Shown in pieces: positions 15,893 through 26,600 of a DNA stretch of 64,000 bases. Source of the stretch: a virus; IMG/VR virus record IMGVR_UViG_3300025164_000635, positions 1 to 64,000 of that record; one strand, given 5' to 3'. Below the pieces are notes generated by a model. That model saw only the letters and a program-made list of their open reading frames with translations, had not been told where the DNA came from and ran no database searches. Positions within the stretch are counted from its first letter, which is position 1, and every line of letters begins with the position of its first letter. The position numbers and the translations under genes are program-made.

Positions 15893-18385
15893 TTACTCCA
15901 AGTCCATGAGAACGAATATAGGCGTTCCGTCATCGAGCTTCACGAATTGAAAGTCGTTACCACTGACGGTATACACAAATTGGCGGTATTTGCCCCCCAC
16001 TGCCCCACCAGGAATGTCGGCAGCCACCAATGATCGAAAGGTGGGCTTGGCCGATCCGCCACTGGACGGGCCAGCCAGGACAAGATTAGCAGTCTGCAGG
16101 TCAAGGTCAAGTTGCTGCCCGTTGAGCGCCATCAGTGAAGATTCTAAATCACCATGCAGTATCACCGGTGCATGATGTGGGCTGCTGTCTCCGATCGCTG
16201 TATGTTCTGCAGGTGTCATATAGCCGGGATGGGGATCCGCGGCCGCTTCGTGGTCATCCAGTTCGTCCTGTGTAGCGACATCAGTCGGCACCCATTTCGT
16301 GCCATCCCAGGAAGGTACATGTCCGGTGACTGTGGCAGTGGGCAGATGTCGAACTAGTATCCCATCCGAGATGTCCTTGGCGTGTCTTCCTGGATAAGCA
16401 CTGGTGTTCCAAGCCGACCGATCTCCGTGAATCGGGTTGATAAGCCCCAATCCTGTATATCGACTAAATTGGGATCCCAGGACTCTGGCCTCAGAGTCCT
16501 CGTCGACTTCCAGGTCAATGCCGTCTGTGTCTGCGACCATCCGGGACTGCATGAGGTAGGCTACCCCAGTCACCCGTATACCACGGGCGCCAAGCCCTTC
16601 TGCCGATATATGGTGACAGTTCACGACGTAGCTGGGTCCACCTGTAGGTTCCCAGGGTGGCTCTTGCCCACCAGGCGGCTCGCCCTCCCCGCCCCCGTCA
16701 CCCCCGCCCGCGACGGTCTTGGCCGATAGGACATTTGAGTAGTCCGAGAACCCGTAAACGGGATCGTAGGCAGATACCCGATACCAATAGGTTGTGTTGG
16801 GGTTGCACGTCAAATCTCGATACGTCCGCACATTGGAATCGACTGTGTTCAGCCAGTTGAAGTCGTTTCCATCTGTGCTGCGTTCTACCTGGAAGTAGTC
16901 CTCATTGAAGGTGTTGTCCTGCCAGTACAAGTCAATCCGATTGGAATCTGTGATGTGCGCCAGCGCGGTAATGAGTACGGGCGCTTGTGGCACAGGGCCA
17001 ATGTTGGAATAGGCCGATGACCCGACTGCATTGCGTGCCTTCACCCGATAATACCAATACAGCCCTCCCAGGGCACTATCTGTGAACTGGGTGACGTTGG
17101 CACTCACCGTTGCATAGAGTTCCCAGTCACCGGCCGCCGTTCGTCTCTCGATGGCAAAATCGACTTCGTTATTGGCGTTATCTGTCCAGGTCAAACGCCG
17201 GGTAGTCGATAGAATCTCGACATTCAGATTCGTGGGAACTGCCGGCAAGCCTATGGCGACCGTGATCGAAAGGGCCTGGTCGTCCGTCTGGGGCGTGTCC
17301 ATGGAGTCTGTGGCGCGGACCGTGAAGTTGGATGTTCCTGGGCTGCCCGTGGGTGTGCCCGAGATCTCGCCTGTTGCCTGTGTCAGGTTTAGGCCAGTGG
17401 GCAAAGAGCCTACCACGATACTCCAAGAGATCGGTTCCTTTCCGCCTGCATAGGCTAATGTTTGGCTGTAGGCTTCGTTCTGCTCAGCATCTCCCAGGGA
17501 GTCCGTCGTGACGATCAGATCGCCATAGATGGTGATCGAAAGAGCCTGATCATCGTAGAGGCCGCCTGTGGCTGTGCAGCGAACCGTGAAATAGGAGATG
17601 CGAGGGCCGGTCGTGGGTGTTCCCGAAATTTCGCCTGTGGATGAGTTCAGGTTGAGTCCGCCAGGAAGAGTACCCGCCGAGATGGACCAGGTGTAGGGTG
17701 TGACGCCGCCCGTCGCTTGAACGGTCTGACTGTAGGCCGTTTCAACGATACCATCTTCCAGGCTGGTTGTGGTGATGGTGGGCGGGGAACCTCCTAGCGT
17801 TCCTCCACCAAAATTATCAAGACGAAGATCGGGTCCACCTTGGCTGATGTAAAGAAGGAGATAGCCAGCGTTGTCGTATGTTGGATCTGTGTAGTTGAAG
17901 ACTTCAGCCCAGGACCCAGCTGGGGGCTTGTGATAAACCCTAATGAGATCTCCTATGACAGATAGTCCAACAGAGCTACCTGAAGTCAGGCCCGCAACTT
18001 GAACGTGAGTGAGATAATCAACACCACTGGGGGTGTAGCTCCAGAGACCAATGCTATCGTTGGGACTAGAGTTCCAAGCAAGGATGAAGTAGCCACTTGA
18101 AGTGGTGCCTGCATCTGGAGCAGAGGCCCGGAAGTACAGACGGAAATACTCCGTGTGGCCACCGATGCCATCCCAAGCCAGTGTGGGGACATCAACATAA
18201 GCCTCCAGATCGGGCCCATATTGAGTGTTCCAAACTGCCTGTCCGCCCGGTCCATCCTCTCCAACTTGACCGGAGATAACCTTGATGCCAGGCGCTCCGC
18301 TTGGTGTAGCCCATGAGGAACTCGGTGGTGGGCCCTCATTCGCCCGATTGAAATCATCCAGGATGGGAGTTTCCGGGAAGGCCAT
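15893..18385 (-). CDS. Large adhesin or tail fibre with Ig-like and fibronectin III domains
   Basis: The product has 830 residues from ATG 18385, in a TGATG overlap with the upstream gene and behind a GGGAGAGG site. It opens with a concanavalin-like domain (ILDDFNRANEG, about 1-205). Two putative Ig repeats of He_PIG type follow (TYSQTVQ, then GGLNLNSSTGEISGTP, about 215-390) and two fibronectin type III domains (about 400-575). After a Gly/Pro linker comes a fibre region with ATVTGHVPSWDGTKWVP and a DDHEAAADPHPGY shaft-type motif. This is a modular receptor-binding fibre. Confidence 0.8.
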   Translation of the reverse strand: MAFPETPILDDFNRANEGPPPSSSWATPSGAPGIKVISGQVGEDGPGGQAVWNTQYGPDLEAYVDVPTLAWDGIGGHTEYFRLYFRASAPDAGTTSSGYFILAWNSSPNDSIGLWSYTPSGVDYLTHVQVAGLTSGSSVGLSVIGDLIRVYHKPPAGSWAEVFNYTDPTYDNAGYLLLYISQGGPDLRLDNFGGGTLGGSPPTITTTSLEDGIVETAYSQTVQATGGVTPYTWSISAGTLPGGLNLNSSTGEISGTPTTGPRISYFTVRCTATGGLYDDQALSITIYGDLIVTTDSLGDAEQNEAYSQTLAYAGGKEPISWSIVVGSLPTGLNLTQATGEISGTPTGSPGTSNFTVRATDSMDTPQTDDQALSITVAIGLPAVPTNLNVEILSTTRRLTWTDNANNEVDFAIERRTAAGDWELYATVSANVTQFTDSALGGLYWYYRVKARNAVGSSAYSNIGPVPQAPVLITALAHITDSNRIDLYWQDNTFNEDYFQVERSTDGNDFNWLNTVDSNVRTYRDLTCNPNTTYWYRVSAYDPVYGFSDYSNVLSAKTVAGGGDGGGEGEPPGGQEPPWEPTGGPSYVVNCHHISAEGLGARGIRVTGVAYLMQSRMVADTDGIDLEVDEDSEARVLGSQFSRYTGLGLINPIHGDRSAWNTSAYPGRHAKDISDGILVRHLPTATVTGHVPSWDGTKWVPTDVATQDELDDHEAAADPHPGYMTPAEHTAIGDSSPHHAPVILHGDLESSLMALNGQQLDLDLQTANLVLAGPSSGGSAKPTFRSLVAADIPGGAVGGKYRQFVYTVSGNDFQFVKLDDGTPIFVLMDLE

Positions 18386-19260
18386 CAGTCCTCTCCCGTC
18401 CAGATGCCATGATTCAGCACGGTGCCGCCCTTGACGCTTACTGGACAATCTGAGATGAGCGTACCAGGATAGTGACCGTTAATTCCGATGGCGTTTGCGC
18501 CGTTCGATACGAACTTCACCGAGAAGCCATGACAAACTGCGTCCAGCGCCATTGTGATGGCCGTCCCATTGAAGCCGGAGAAGTTCAGGTAAGCCTTCTT
18601 GGATAACCCGGTCAGGGCAACTCCTTCAGGGACGGTAATGCCGGCCGTCATTGTGATTTCCCTGGAAGGAAGCCGCACGGCGCTGCGTGGCAAAGCAGCC
18701 GCCAGGGCCGCCACCAGGCCCGCCTGGGTCGCATCGTAGCCCGTTCGAGTGCCGTCTTTGAACAGGACAATGTTATTTCGGGCAATCCCAGCCGCCATCT
18801 CGGAGATGTCCACTCCGTCGATTGTGATGCCTGGATCGACTCCCAGGTTTCCTTCCAGGTCACGACTACCGTCAATTTTAAGGAACTGGGGAGCTTGAGC
18901 ATCATGTAGTTGGCCCAGGTGATAGATGCTATCCAGTTCGTGCGGCTCCAAGCCCATCGCCACAGAGCCAGCCGGAACGACCGCTTGTGCTTGTGCATCG
19001 GCAGCCACACCGCTGTTTGAGACGACCAACATATTGCTTCCCGGAATCCGCTCAACAAACACCTCTGAGTTGTAGGCCACACTCACGCCAATCGGGACCC
19101 GGGCCCGCTCAACCGAGCCACCTGACACCCGTACCAAGCATGTCCCATCGATCGTATTAGCATCCAGGACACGTGCTCGCCAGGTACGGGTTTGCGATTG
19201 ATTCTCAATCGCACCCGAGAAGGCTGCTTTAGTGTCTGAGTGAGGCTGTCCGAGTGGCAT
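18385..19260 (-). CDS. Baseplate or tail-tip protein
   Basis: The product has 291 residues. An N-terminal OB-fold-like beta domain (RTWRARVLDANTIDGTCLVRV) resembles small baseplate spike domains. A short hinge (ELDSIYHLGQLHDAQAP) precedes a domain starting like a right-handed beta helix (ITMTAGITVPEGVALTGLS). It ends where the adhesin gene starts, so it may form the platform for it. The family is uncertain. Confidence 0.6.
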   Translation of the reverse strand: MPLGQPHSDTKAAFSGAIENQSQTRTWRARVLDANTIDGTCLVRVSGGSVERARVPIGVSVAYNSEVFVERIPGSNMLVVSNSGVAADAQAQAVVPAGSVAMGLEPHELDSIYHLGQLHDAQAPQFLKIDGSRDLEGNLGVDPGITIDGVDISEMAAGIARNNIVLFKDGTRTGYDATQAGLVAALAAALPRSAVRLPSREITMTAGITVPEGVALTGLSKKAYLNFSGFNGTAITMALDAVCHGFSVKFVSNGANAIGINGHYPGTLISDCPVSVKGGTVLNHGIWTGED

Positions 19261-19262
19261 CT

Positions 19263-22200
19263 TTAGATCTCGTGAACCGTGATGGTGCTGCCGGACACCA
19301 CGCTATCGTTGGCGGCCTTGTTGATTGTCCATTCGACTGCTTCGACTTGCCAGTTCCGGCCGTCGTAAGAGATTGAGTCCCCCATTTCCAAGAGCGGGTG
19401 GAACTGGGTTGAGATGCCCATGCGGGAGCGGGCGGCAATCAAATCCCGCAGCACATAGGCTTCCTCGGCGGCAATTTCCGGGTCGGTCATCAGATTCGGA
19501 TCATCCTTCTTGACGAAGAAGTGTCTCCACGTCCGATGTAGCCCAACGCTGTCGAATACATCCCGCTCTGTCCAGGCTCCCACCAGCCGATAGTGAGAGG
19601 GAACGAGCATATCGTTTTTGATATTAGACTTTCGGCCTCGGCCAAGAGGGATTGCCCAGTCTGGTGTCCAGCCGCCACCACTCGGGTCCTCAATAGGGAT
19701 TCGGCCAATCAGCACATGATCATTGAACCGGGCCAGGGGTACGCTCCGGGAAGCACCCACAATGCGGCCCAGGCCAGCCCCTACCCTCTCGCCTGGATCG
19801 ACCGAGAAGTAGGGCACCAGCCGGTGAAGTTCATCCACCCAGATGTTGTCCAGGGTGATCGCGTTGGCCCCATTGCCCGCGAAGCAAACCTTGTAGGCGG
19901 ACGATGCGGCATTGAAAAGAGGGGCCGAGCCGCACAGCACAAGGGTATCGTTCATGTAGACGGCCACGGTCAGCCAGTCAAGGACGTTGGCGGCATCCTT
20001 GTCCTTGGCAAACGATAGCCCTTCGTACCGTCGAGTGGTGACTGCAACCTTCAGTAGCCCGCGTCCCAACCCGTGCGGGACTTCCCGGACGAATGTGCCG
20101 GCTCCTGTATTGACCGCCAGATGAGTCTCGGTATCTGTCCACTTGACCTCAATAGGCCAAGCGCTGGCGGGATCACCGGCCGTCAGGCCGACCCGCCCAA
20201 AGTCTGAGAAGATTTCAGCCTGGAAGATGATTGGCAGCGGGAATGTGAGAATCGAGGCGATGGTGCCCGTGCCGGTATACTGGCCCAGAACCTCGGTCAT
20301 CGGGTTGATCACCGTCCATTTCGTGGTATCTACATCGGCAGTACACCGATCCTCCAGGGCTGCACGCCGATCCACAAGATGTTGGCCGGAGAAAGCGTAC
20401 AGCGCGTGAATGGCATCCTGGGCACTGTACACTGGCTGGCCGTCCGAGAAGTCCGCGTTGCCGAAGTAGATTCGCGGTGGGGTGACCTCTTTGGAAATGG
20501 AAACGTCGTCCACATAGTAGACCGTAGGAAGATCGGTTAACCAGAAGCCTCTCTTGTCCATAAACCAGACTTCACAATAGCTAATGTTCTTGGCCTGGTC
20601 TGTCTCAACGTTCCAAACCCACTCTTCCCACTGTGCCCGTGACTTAAACGTCGTCGTTGAGGACTTGACCTTTGAGCCATCTGTGTAGAACAGTCGTACT
20701 CGGACTTCAACCTGGGCGTCATCAGAAGTGTCCTCGTCGCCCGACTCGATCCAGACGTAGGCTTTGATCTGGAGTTTCAACCCCTGCCCTGTCAGGCCCG
20801 TCATCAGGTAATGAACGCCTGAGTTGTTTGAGTCGGGGTCAGTCGTCACCTTAATGCAGCGGGGTGACCGTCCTTCAGGGACCGCGGCTGTATTGATCAC
20901 GGTGGCGTTATTGTCGCTCAGCCAATTGGTCGTTGTCCCATCCTCGGCATCCCCGTTCACAGCTATGTCTAGCCTGTCGGACAAAGCAGAGTAGGCTAGG
21001 AAGCCGGCTGCCCCAATCGTGAAGGGACGCCCCATAGTGCCCCCTTCCATGGTGACACTGCGTGGGTTGTCTCCATCCATAAAATCATTGTCACCCATCC
21101 CGTAAGCCTCGGCCTCGAATAGTTGCTCAGGGGCACCGGCTTGTGTTGGGTCGGTCATCCAGAACACCTTAATGAGACTGTACTTCCAGACGATGATCAG
21201 CCGGGAAGAATAGTATTTGGGGTATGAGTTGTTGACGTTCCGAGTCGTGGTCGCTACGACTGTCTCGATGTTCGTCGTGACACCTTTGGTGCGTTTGACC
21301 AGCTCAAACGTAAAGATGTTGTTTGGCGGGGCAGCCGTCTCCTTTCCCGGCTTGTAACGAACAAACCACAGATTATCGTTGTCCTGGATACGAAAGCCCA
21401 AACCTGCATACTCTGTCCCAGAAGCAACCTGGGTTGGCTGTATCCCCAGGACACTCATGTTGACCTGGTTGATGGACTTATAGAATGAAATCTCAGCCGT
21501 CAGTGTCCCTAGGAAGGCACGGCTGATGAATGTAGTATAGGCAGCCCCTTCTTTCCCATTTGCTTCCATCGACAGGCCGCCAGTACTGCCCGTCCAGGAT
21601 CCGCCATGCAAGGCCGTATGCCCCAAGCCCGAGGCACCCAGAGTATCGTCTGTCGTCCTGGGAGCATAGTTGTCACCCCCGAAGGCCAAGCCTGGCCACT
21701 CAGTCGCGTCCGATGTACCGACCAAGCCGGGAAGATTGCTGGAGTCCCGCACCGCAATCGGAAGTCGGATGACGGGCAGGGAATGATCTTCATCGACACT
21801 GATGACATCCCCTTCCAGGACAGAAACCAAGCACTCCCCCACACTGGTCCAGAAGCCGGCCTTTATCTCAGCGCGTAACGCTCTCAGCGGAGAAGAGCCG
21901 AGAAGACGGCTCGGTTGGGTCAATACCTCCTCTGGATTGGAGAGGACGAGACTGATCTGACGAGAGGCCGTGATCTGGCCGCCCAGGCTCAGGACGTAAG
22001 GCGTCACATCTTCCACCAACTGATCGTCCGGGTCCGGGATAAAGGAGGTCGCGTTTGCTCTCTTGACACCCATCCCAGAACTATCAGCTTGGTACTCACC
22101 ACCGACGAGATACATGAATCGCCCGTTCCGCACGATCGGCATCGGGAAACAGGCATCCACATTCGCCTTAGTGCCGATGTCCATGTAAAAGATGGGGTTC

Positions 22201-23177
22201 TCCCAGTTGACCCCATCCAGACTTTTCGTGATGGCCTGCCCCACTACCCCACCGTACTCTTTGGCGTAAGTCATGAACACCTCGTCCCCATCGACATATC
22301 GGGACAGTTTCACGTTCTCGCGCACGATAGCTTTCTTGTTGTCGGCCACGTCAAACAGTCGGTGATCCGACCAGGTTTTGTTCACGTAATCGAACTTAAA
22401 CAGGACAATGCCCTGCACCCTCTGCTCAACGGCAACCATCTTGGTGCCGCTCACGGTGTAGTCTGTGATCGGCGGCAAGTCGGTCACCATCGCAATGATG
22501 TCGTACCCCTTACTGGGTAACCGCACGGCGTCAAAGCTGCGTACCTGGTATGGCCAAAGAATCTCGCTCCACGACCAGATGTACTCGTTGGTCCCACCGG
22601 TCGAGTCTACATACCCCAGACGCCAATTCCCATTGTTTGTGACAGCAATCACGTGCATCTGGTGATCGTCCACAACGGCAGTCTTCTTGAGCATGCCCGT
22701 ATAGGGCGTCATGCCCTGAACGATGTCGGTTGTGGAAGAGATGAGGGAGCCGTTCTGGAAGCGCTTGACGTAGAGAAATGCGCCCGCCACTTCTGTATGC
22801 ACAATGTCCGTGATGGCGGGCGAAGCGAGACTCTGTGCTGCGGACACGCCAAACACGCCAAACGACTCGGTGTACGAGCCAGCATTTTGCCAAGTCTGAT
22901 CGCCTGAATCTTCCAGGCTCAGCCGGCGCAATCTCAGAATGGTGTTGTCGGTCGGGTCTGCAAATGCGGCAACGATGTTGCTCACCCCCGAGTACAGCCC
23001 AATCGCGGCATCGAAATCAGATAAAGAGGTCGTGTAGAAGTGGGGCCGGTTGCTCCAGTTGGGCGCGTAAGGCTTCAGGGTGACTTTCAGGGATGGGGCT
23101 GCGTGCGCGTCATCCACCGCCGCAAGCAATGCAGTGTACTGGGCAGCCGTCAATCCGCTTTCCGCCTGCGAGATCAT
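19263..23177 (-). CDS. Large tail-tip / minor structural protein
   Basis: The product has 1304 residues. The N-terminal 350 residues look like a beta-propeller-like region with repeated Asp-containing turns, and the middle holds two jelly-roll type carbohydrate-binding-like domains (around 500-700 and 740-900). The C-terminal 150 residues (SVDPGERVGAGLGRIVGASRSV, then GDSISYDGRNWQVEAVEW) resemble a tail-hub domain. It starts in an ATGA overlap with the 23174 gene. It probably forms the tail tip that meets the host. Confidence 0.7.
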   Translation of the reverse strand: MISQAESGLTAAQYTALLAAVDDAHAAPSLKVTLKPYAPNWSNRPHFYTTSLSDFDAAIGLYSGVSNIVAAFADPTDNTILRLRRLSLEDSGDQTWQNAGSYTESFGVFGVSAAQSLASPAITDIVHTEVAGAFLYVKRFQNGSLISSTTDIVQGMTPYTGMLKKTAVVDDHQMHVIAVTNNGNWRLGYVDSTGGTNEYIWSWSEILWPYQVRSFDAVRLPSKGYDIIAMVTDLPPITDYTVSGTKMVAVEQRVQGIVLFKFDYVNKTWSDHRLFDVADNKKAIVRENVKLSRYVDGDEVFMTYAKEYGGVVGQAITKSLDGVNWENPIFYMDIGTKANVDACFPMPIVRNGRFMYLVGGEYQADSSGMGVKRANATSFIPDPDDQLVEDVTPYVLSLGGQITASRQISLVLSNPEEVLTQPSRLLGSSPLRALRAEIKAGFWTSVGECLVSVLEGDVISVDEDHSLPVIRLPIAVRDSSNLPGLVGTSDATEWPGLAFGGDNYAPRTTDDTLGASGLGHTALHGGSWTGSTGGLSMEANGKEGAAYTTFISRAFLGTLTAEISFYKSINQVNMSVLGIQPTQVASGTEYAGLGFRIQDNDNLWFVRYKPGKETAAPPNNIFTFELVKRTKGVTTNIETVVATTTRNVNNSYPKYYSSRLIIVWKYSLIKVFWMTDPTQAGAPEQLFEAEAYGMGDNDFMDGDNPRSVTMEGGTMGRPFTIGAAGFLAYSALSDRLDIAVNGDAEDGTTTNWLSDNNATVINTAAVPEGRSPRCIKVTTDPDSNNSGVHYLMTGLTGQGLKLQIKAYVWIESGDEDTSDDAQVEVRVRLFYTDGSKVKSSTTTFKSRAQWEEWVWNVETDQAKNISYCEVWFMDKRGFWLTDLPTVYYVDDVSISKEVTPPRIYFGNADFSDGQPVYSAQDAIHALYAFSGQHLVDRRAALEDRCTADVDTTKWTVINPMTEVLGQYTGTGTIASILTFPLPIIFQAEIFSDFGRVGLTAGDPASAWPIEVKWTDTETHLAVNTGAGTFVREVPHGLGRGLLKVAVTTRRYEGLSFAKDKDAANVLDWLTVAVYMNDTLVLCGSAPLFNAASSAYKVCFAGNGANAITLDNIWVDELHRLVPYFSVDPGERVGAGLGRIVGASRSVPLARFNDHVLIGRIPIEDPSGGGWTPDWAIPLGRGRKSNIKNDMLVPSHYRLVGAWTERDVFDSVGLHRTWRHFFVKKDDPNLMTDPEIAAEEAYVLRDLIAARSRMGISTQFHPLLEMGDSISYDGRNWQVEAVEWTINKAANDSVVSGSTITVHEI

Positions 23178-23611
23178 GTAAGGGTGTCCTCCATGACCCG
23201 GATCGTGACTGTCCAGTATTCCTGGGCCGGGGTGAGTTGTCGAATAGGAGGCTCAATGACCATCAGACACCGGTAGCCATTCCCGGCATCTCGATTGACC
23301 GGGAAAGTGGGAGCGTCGTCGTGCAGGATGGGCATGTAGTAGCAGGTCTCGCCGGACAGGGCAATCAAGGCGTCCTTCTCGGCGGGCGTGGCAGTCACCT
23401 GCATGATGGCATCCCGGAACGTTACAATGTCTCCAGCGTTCCTCAAGCGATGGACATGCAATGCACCCGTCAGACTGCGTTCCTGGGAGACGGCTGCGGT
23501 CAAGCGTTCCTCGGGTCCGGGCTGGGCCACATGGTACATCGTTGAGTCATGTACCGGTTCATCGTCACTGTCCAGGAAGAGGTGTATGTGGTTGTGGATG
23601 ATACTAGCCAC
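23174..23611 (-). CDS. Distal tail protein, small
   Basis: The product has 145 residues. It starts with MASIIHNHIHLFLD and is beta-rich throughout, ending YWTVTIRVMED. The position directly after the tape-measure gene and before the large tail-tip gene is that of distal tail proteins in siphophages. I have no motif-level proof; assignment is by synteny. It overlaps the giant gene by eight bases. Confidence 0.5.
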   Translation of the reverse strand: MASIIHNHIHLFLDSDDEPVHDSTMYHVAQPGPEERLTAAVSQERSLTGALHVHRLRNAGDIVTFRDAIMQVTATPAEKDALIALSGETCYYMPILHDDAPTFPVNRDAGNGYRCLMVIEPPIRQLTPAQEYWTVTIRVMEDTLT

Positions 23612-26600
23612 TCGTCAACTCCTGAACAGCCCGATTTACATTTGCGACGACCGCCTCAGTCAATCGCTCGAAGGCACGGAAAACAGTATCGTGTCCCTTG
23701 AAGTAGGGCTGGTGGGCGCTGCCCAGCGCCCCACTGATGTCTAGCACGATCGCGTTCAGTGAGTTTGCCAGCTTCCCGTTCGGGTCCTTGATGTCTTCTG
23801 AGAAACGATCGAACCGATAGCTCATGGCCGAGGTCAGGACGCCTATCTGATCCTGAAGGCGAATGACTTCCGCTGTGTGCAGCATGGTCTTGATCAGCGA
23901 GACGGCCTGGGCTGCACTCTCAATCTCGAACTGCTTCTTCCGGTCCTCGAAGGCTTTGACCTGCAGGCCATTGGTGATGCTAAAGTGCTTGACCGATTCG
24001 TCATGGCGAAGTTTCGCCATCTTCTGGTCTTCCTCAAACTGCTTGGCGCGTAAGCCGAACTGCTCTTCGTCCAGCTTGCCCTGCTCAAGCAATCGTTCCA
24101 AGGCACGCGCCAGATCCTCTTCAGCCCATTCCCGGCGTGTGTCGATACGATCCTTCTCTTTGCCGAAGTCCTCTTCGGCCCAGCCCCGACGTTCTTCGAG
24201 CCGGTTGCGTTCCCGGTTGAAATCTTCTTGGGCCCACTGCTGTCGTTCTTCTAAGCGTTCCCCTTCCCGGCCCAACTGCTCAACCTGCATCCCATATCCA
24301 ACGACGCCGCGTTCCCGCTGTCGGGACAACTGCCTTCTTTCCCGGCCCGTGGCGTAGCGCATGGCCGTGTCAATGTCCTCCATCTGCCAGCCGAAGGAGA
24401 GAGCTTGCTGCGACCCCTGGAAGGCCAGGTTCTCACGCTGCCATCCAAATTGAGTCTGTCCACGTTGGAAGTTGGTCGTCAGGTCTTGCAAGCTCTGGGT
24501 GAAGCGCGTCATGCTGCGCTCGAAATTCACCGTCAGATCCTGCTCCTGCCAGCCCAACCCAGTCATCTGCCGCTGGTACTGCCGTTGAACGTCCTCTTCG
24601 GTGCGGCCCCGCTGTATGCCGGATACTCTCCTCTGCTGCTCCAAATTCTCGTAGAACTGCCGATAGCCCAGGCCAGCGGCTCCCATGCGTTCCAGGTCAG
24701 CATACTCACCGCCCATCCCCTGGAAGGCATCGGCGCCCCGGCCCAGCCAGCCGTAGTTCATCGTCCCGGCCTGCAACTGGAATTGGCGTCTCTGCGCCCG
24801 GGCGCCTTCCCCAAGTTGCGCCTGCTCAATGTTGAAGCCGCCTGTGAAGTCGTAGCCGCCGATCTGACCGCCCAGCTGGTAGACCTGTTGCCGCCCCAGT
24901 TGCGCCAACTGTTGCTGGTACTGGAACTGCTGATAGGCGCGGTCGGCCATGCGTGCCTGTGATTGCGCCTGAACCAGATTCATGCCCGTGTCGATAGGGG
25001 CTGTCGTCCGGCCGTACAGCCGTTGGCCCATTGCCCAATCGGACGGGGCGAACATGGAGACATCCGTCGTCCCGGCCCTCTGAAGCGTTTCCGGCTCAAC
25101 CTGAATCAGTGATCGGAAGTCTGGTTGCGTAGTCGGGATGGCTCTCTGGATGACCTGCTGTACCTGTCCCATTTGGGCAGCGATGGCTTGCCCGGCCCCG
25201 AAGATGCCTCTTTGCCCACCGACCGCTGCGGCCCGGATGGCTGTTTCCGGGAAGAGGAAGCTCGCCCCTTGCTGCATGAGAGAGCGATCCCTATCTCTCT
25301 GCTCTCTTGCCTCCTGAGTAATGTTCTGCTGCGCCAGTGTCATGTCCTGCATCCGGGTTGCTTCGGCTCGAAGGTTCTGGGCAAACTGGGCCTGCTGCAA
25401 CTGCGGCTGCATCCCCTGAAGGCGGGTCGCTTCCCGGCTGATGGCAACCGGGTCGAGCGATCCAACCCGGGTGAGCATGGTTCTCTGCTCAGGAGACAGG
25501 TTGGTGATCAGGTCGGGTGTCAGGGCTGGCAGTTGGACGCCATACTGCTGCGCTAAGCCGCCGATAGGACTGATCTGGCCGAGATTGAACTGGGCCCTGA
25601 GTTGCTGTTGTGGGGTGAGCGAAATCGCCTGCTGAATTGTTCCAGCAAAGCCGGCCCCGCCCCATTCCATGCCGGCCGCTCTTGCCATGCCCACGCCGAG
25701 CCCCATGCGCTGCTGTTGGAGCTCAGGCGGCAAGAGCATCAATTGCTGCATCGCCTTGATGGACTCAGGCCGCATCATCGTCTGCAAGTCCATCCCAGTT
25801 GCCTGAGCCAGCAAGGCGCCCACCTTGACACCTGTGCCCGCTTCCATCGGCTGCCGGATCGCTTCCATGCGGGCTTCAAGTTCTTTGCCGAACCGGGAGT
25901 AGTCGGCAAATTTCTTCATCTGCTCGGCAGCTTCCTGAGTGGCCTTGGACCCTTCTCGGCTCGACCCTTCGGCCCGTTCTGCCCACATCGCGCCCGTGCG
26001 TTGTGCATCCTTCCAGACATCTGCGCTTTGTGAGAGACTTGCCACCAGGAGACGTGCACCCGTGTCGATTCCACCGAGAAGCTGGTTGACGATCTGACCA
26101 GCGGTTATCCCCTGTTGCCGGCCAATCGTCTCATCGTAGATGGCGCCACCGAGCGCAATCCCACCTGTCAGAGGCCCTGTAATAGCGCCTCCACCGGCAA
26201 GACGAGCGCCGAGAAGAGCACGGGTGCCCAGGATGCCGGCTCCCGTCCCAGCAACTCGCCCTATGGAAGCGCCCGTCTCGCCTCCTTGTGCCTCTCCAAT
26301 GTTTGCTCCAGCCTCTCCCAAGAGCTCGCCGCCCAGCAGTCCTATGCCAAGGGCACCTCCCACAAGGCCACCCCCTACACCAGCCCCCCGTAGCGCCAAT
26401 CGCCCCAGGGCACGTCCTTCCAGGGCATACATTCCTCTCAGGGCCGCTGTCTCACCAAGTCCACGCACACCACGTGCCAAGCCGCCTGCACGACCCACCA
26501 CCCCACCTGCGATATTCTCGGCCAGGCCCGTCATGGGCCGACCCAAAACACCAAGACCCGCCATACTTGCAAGGCGACCGCCACCGGCCAGAGCAAAAAG

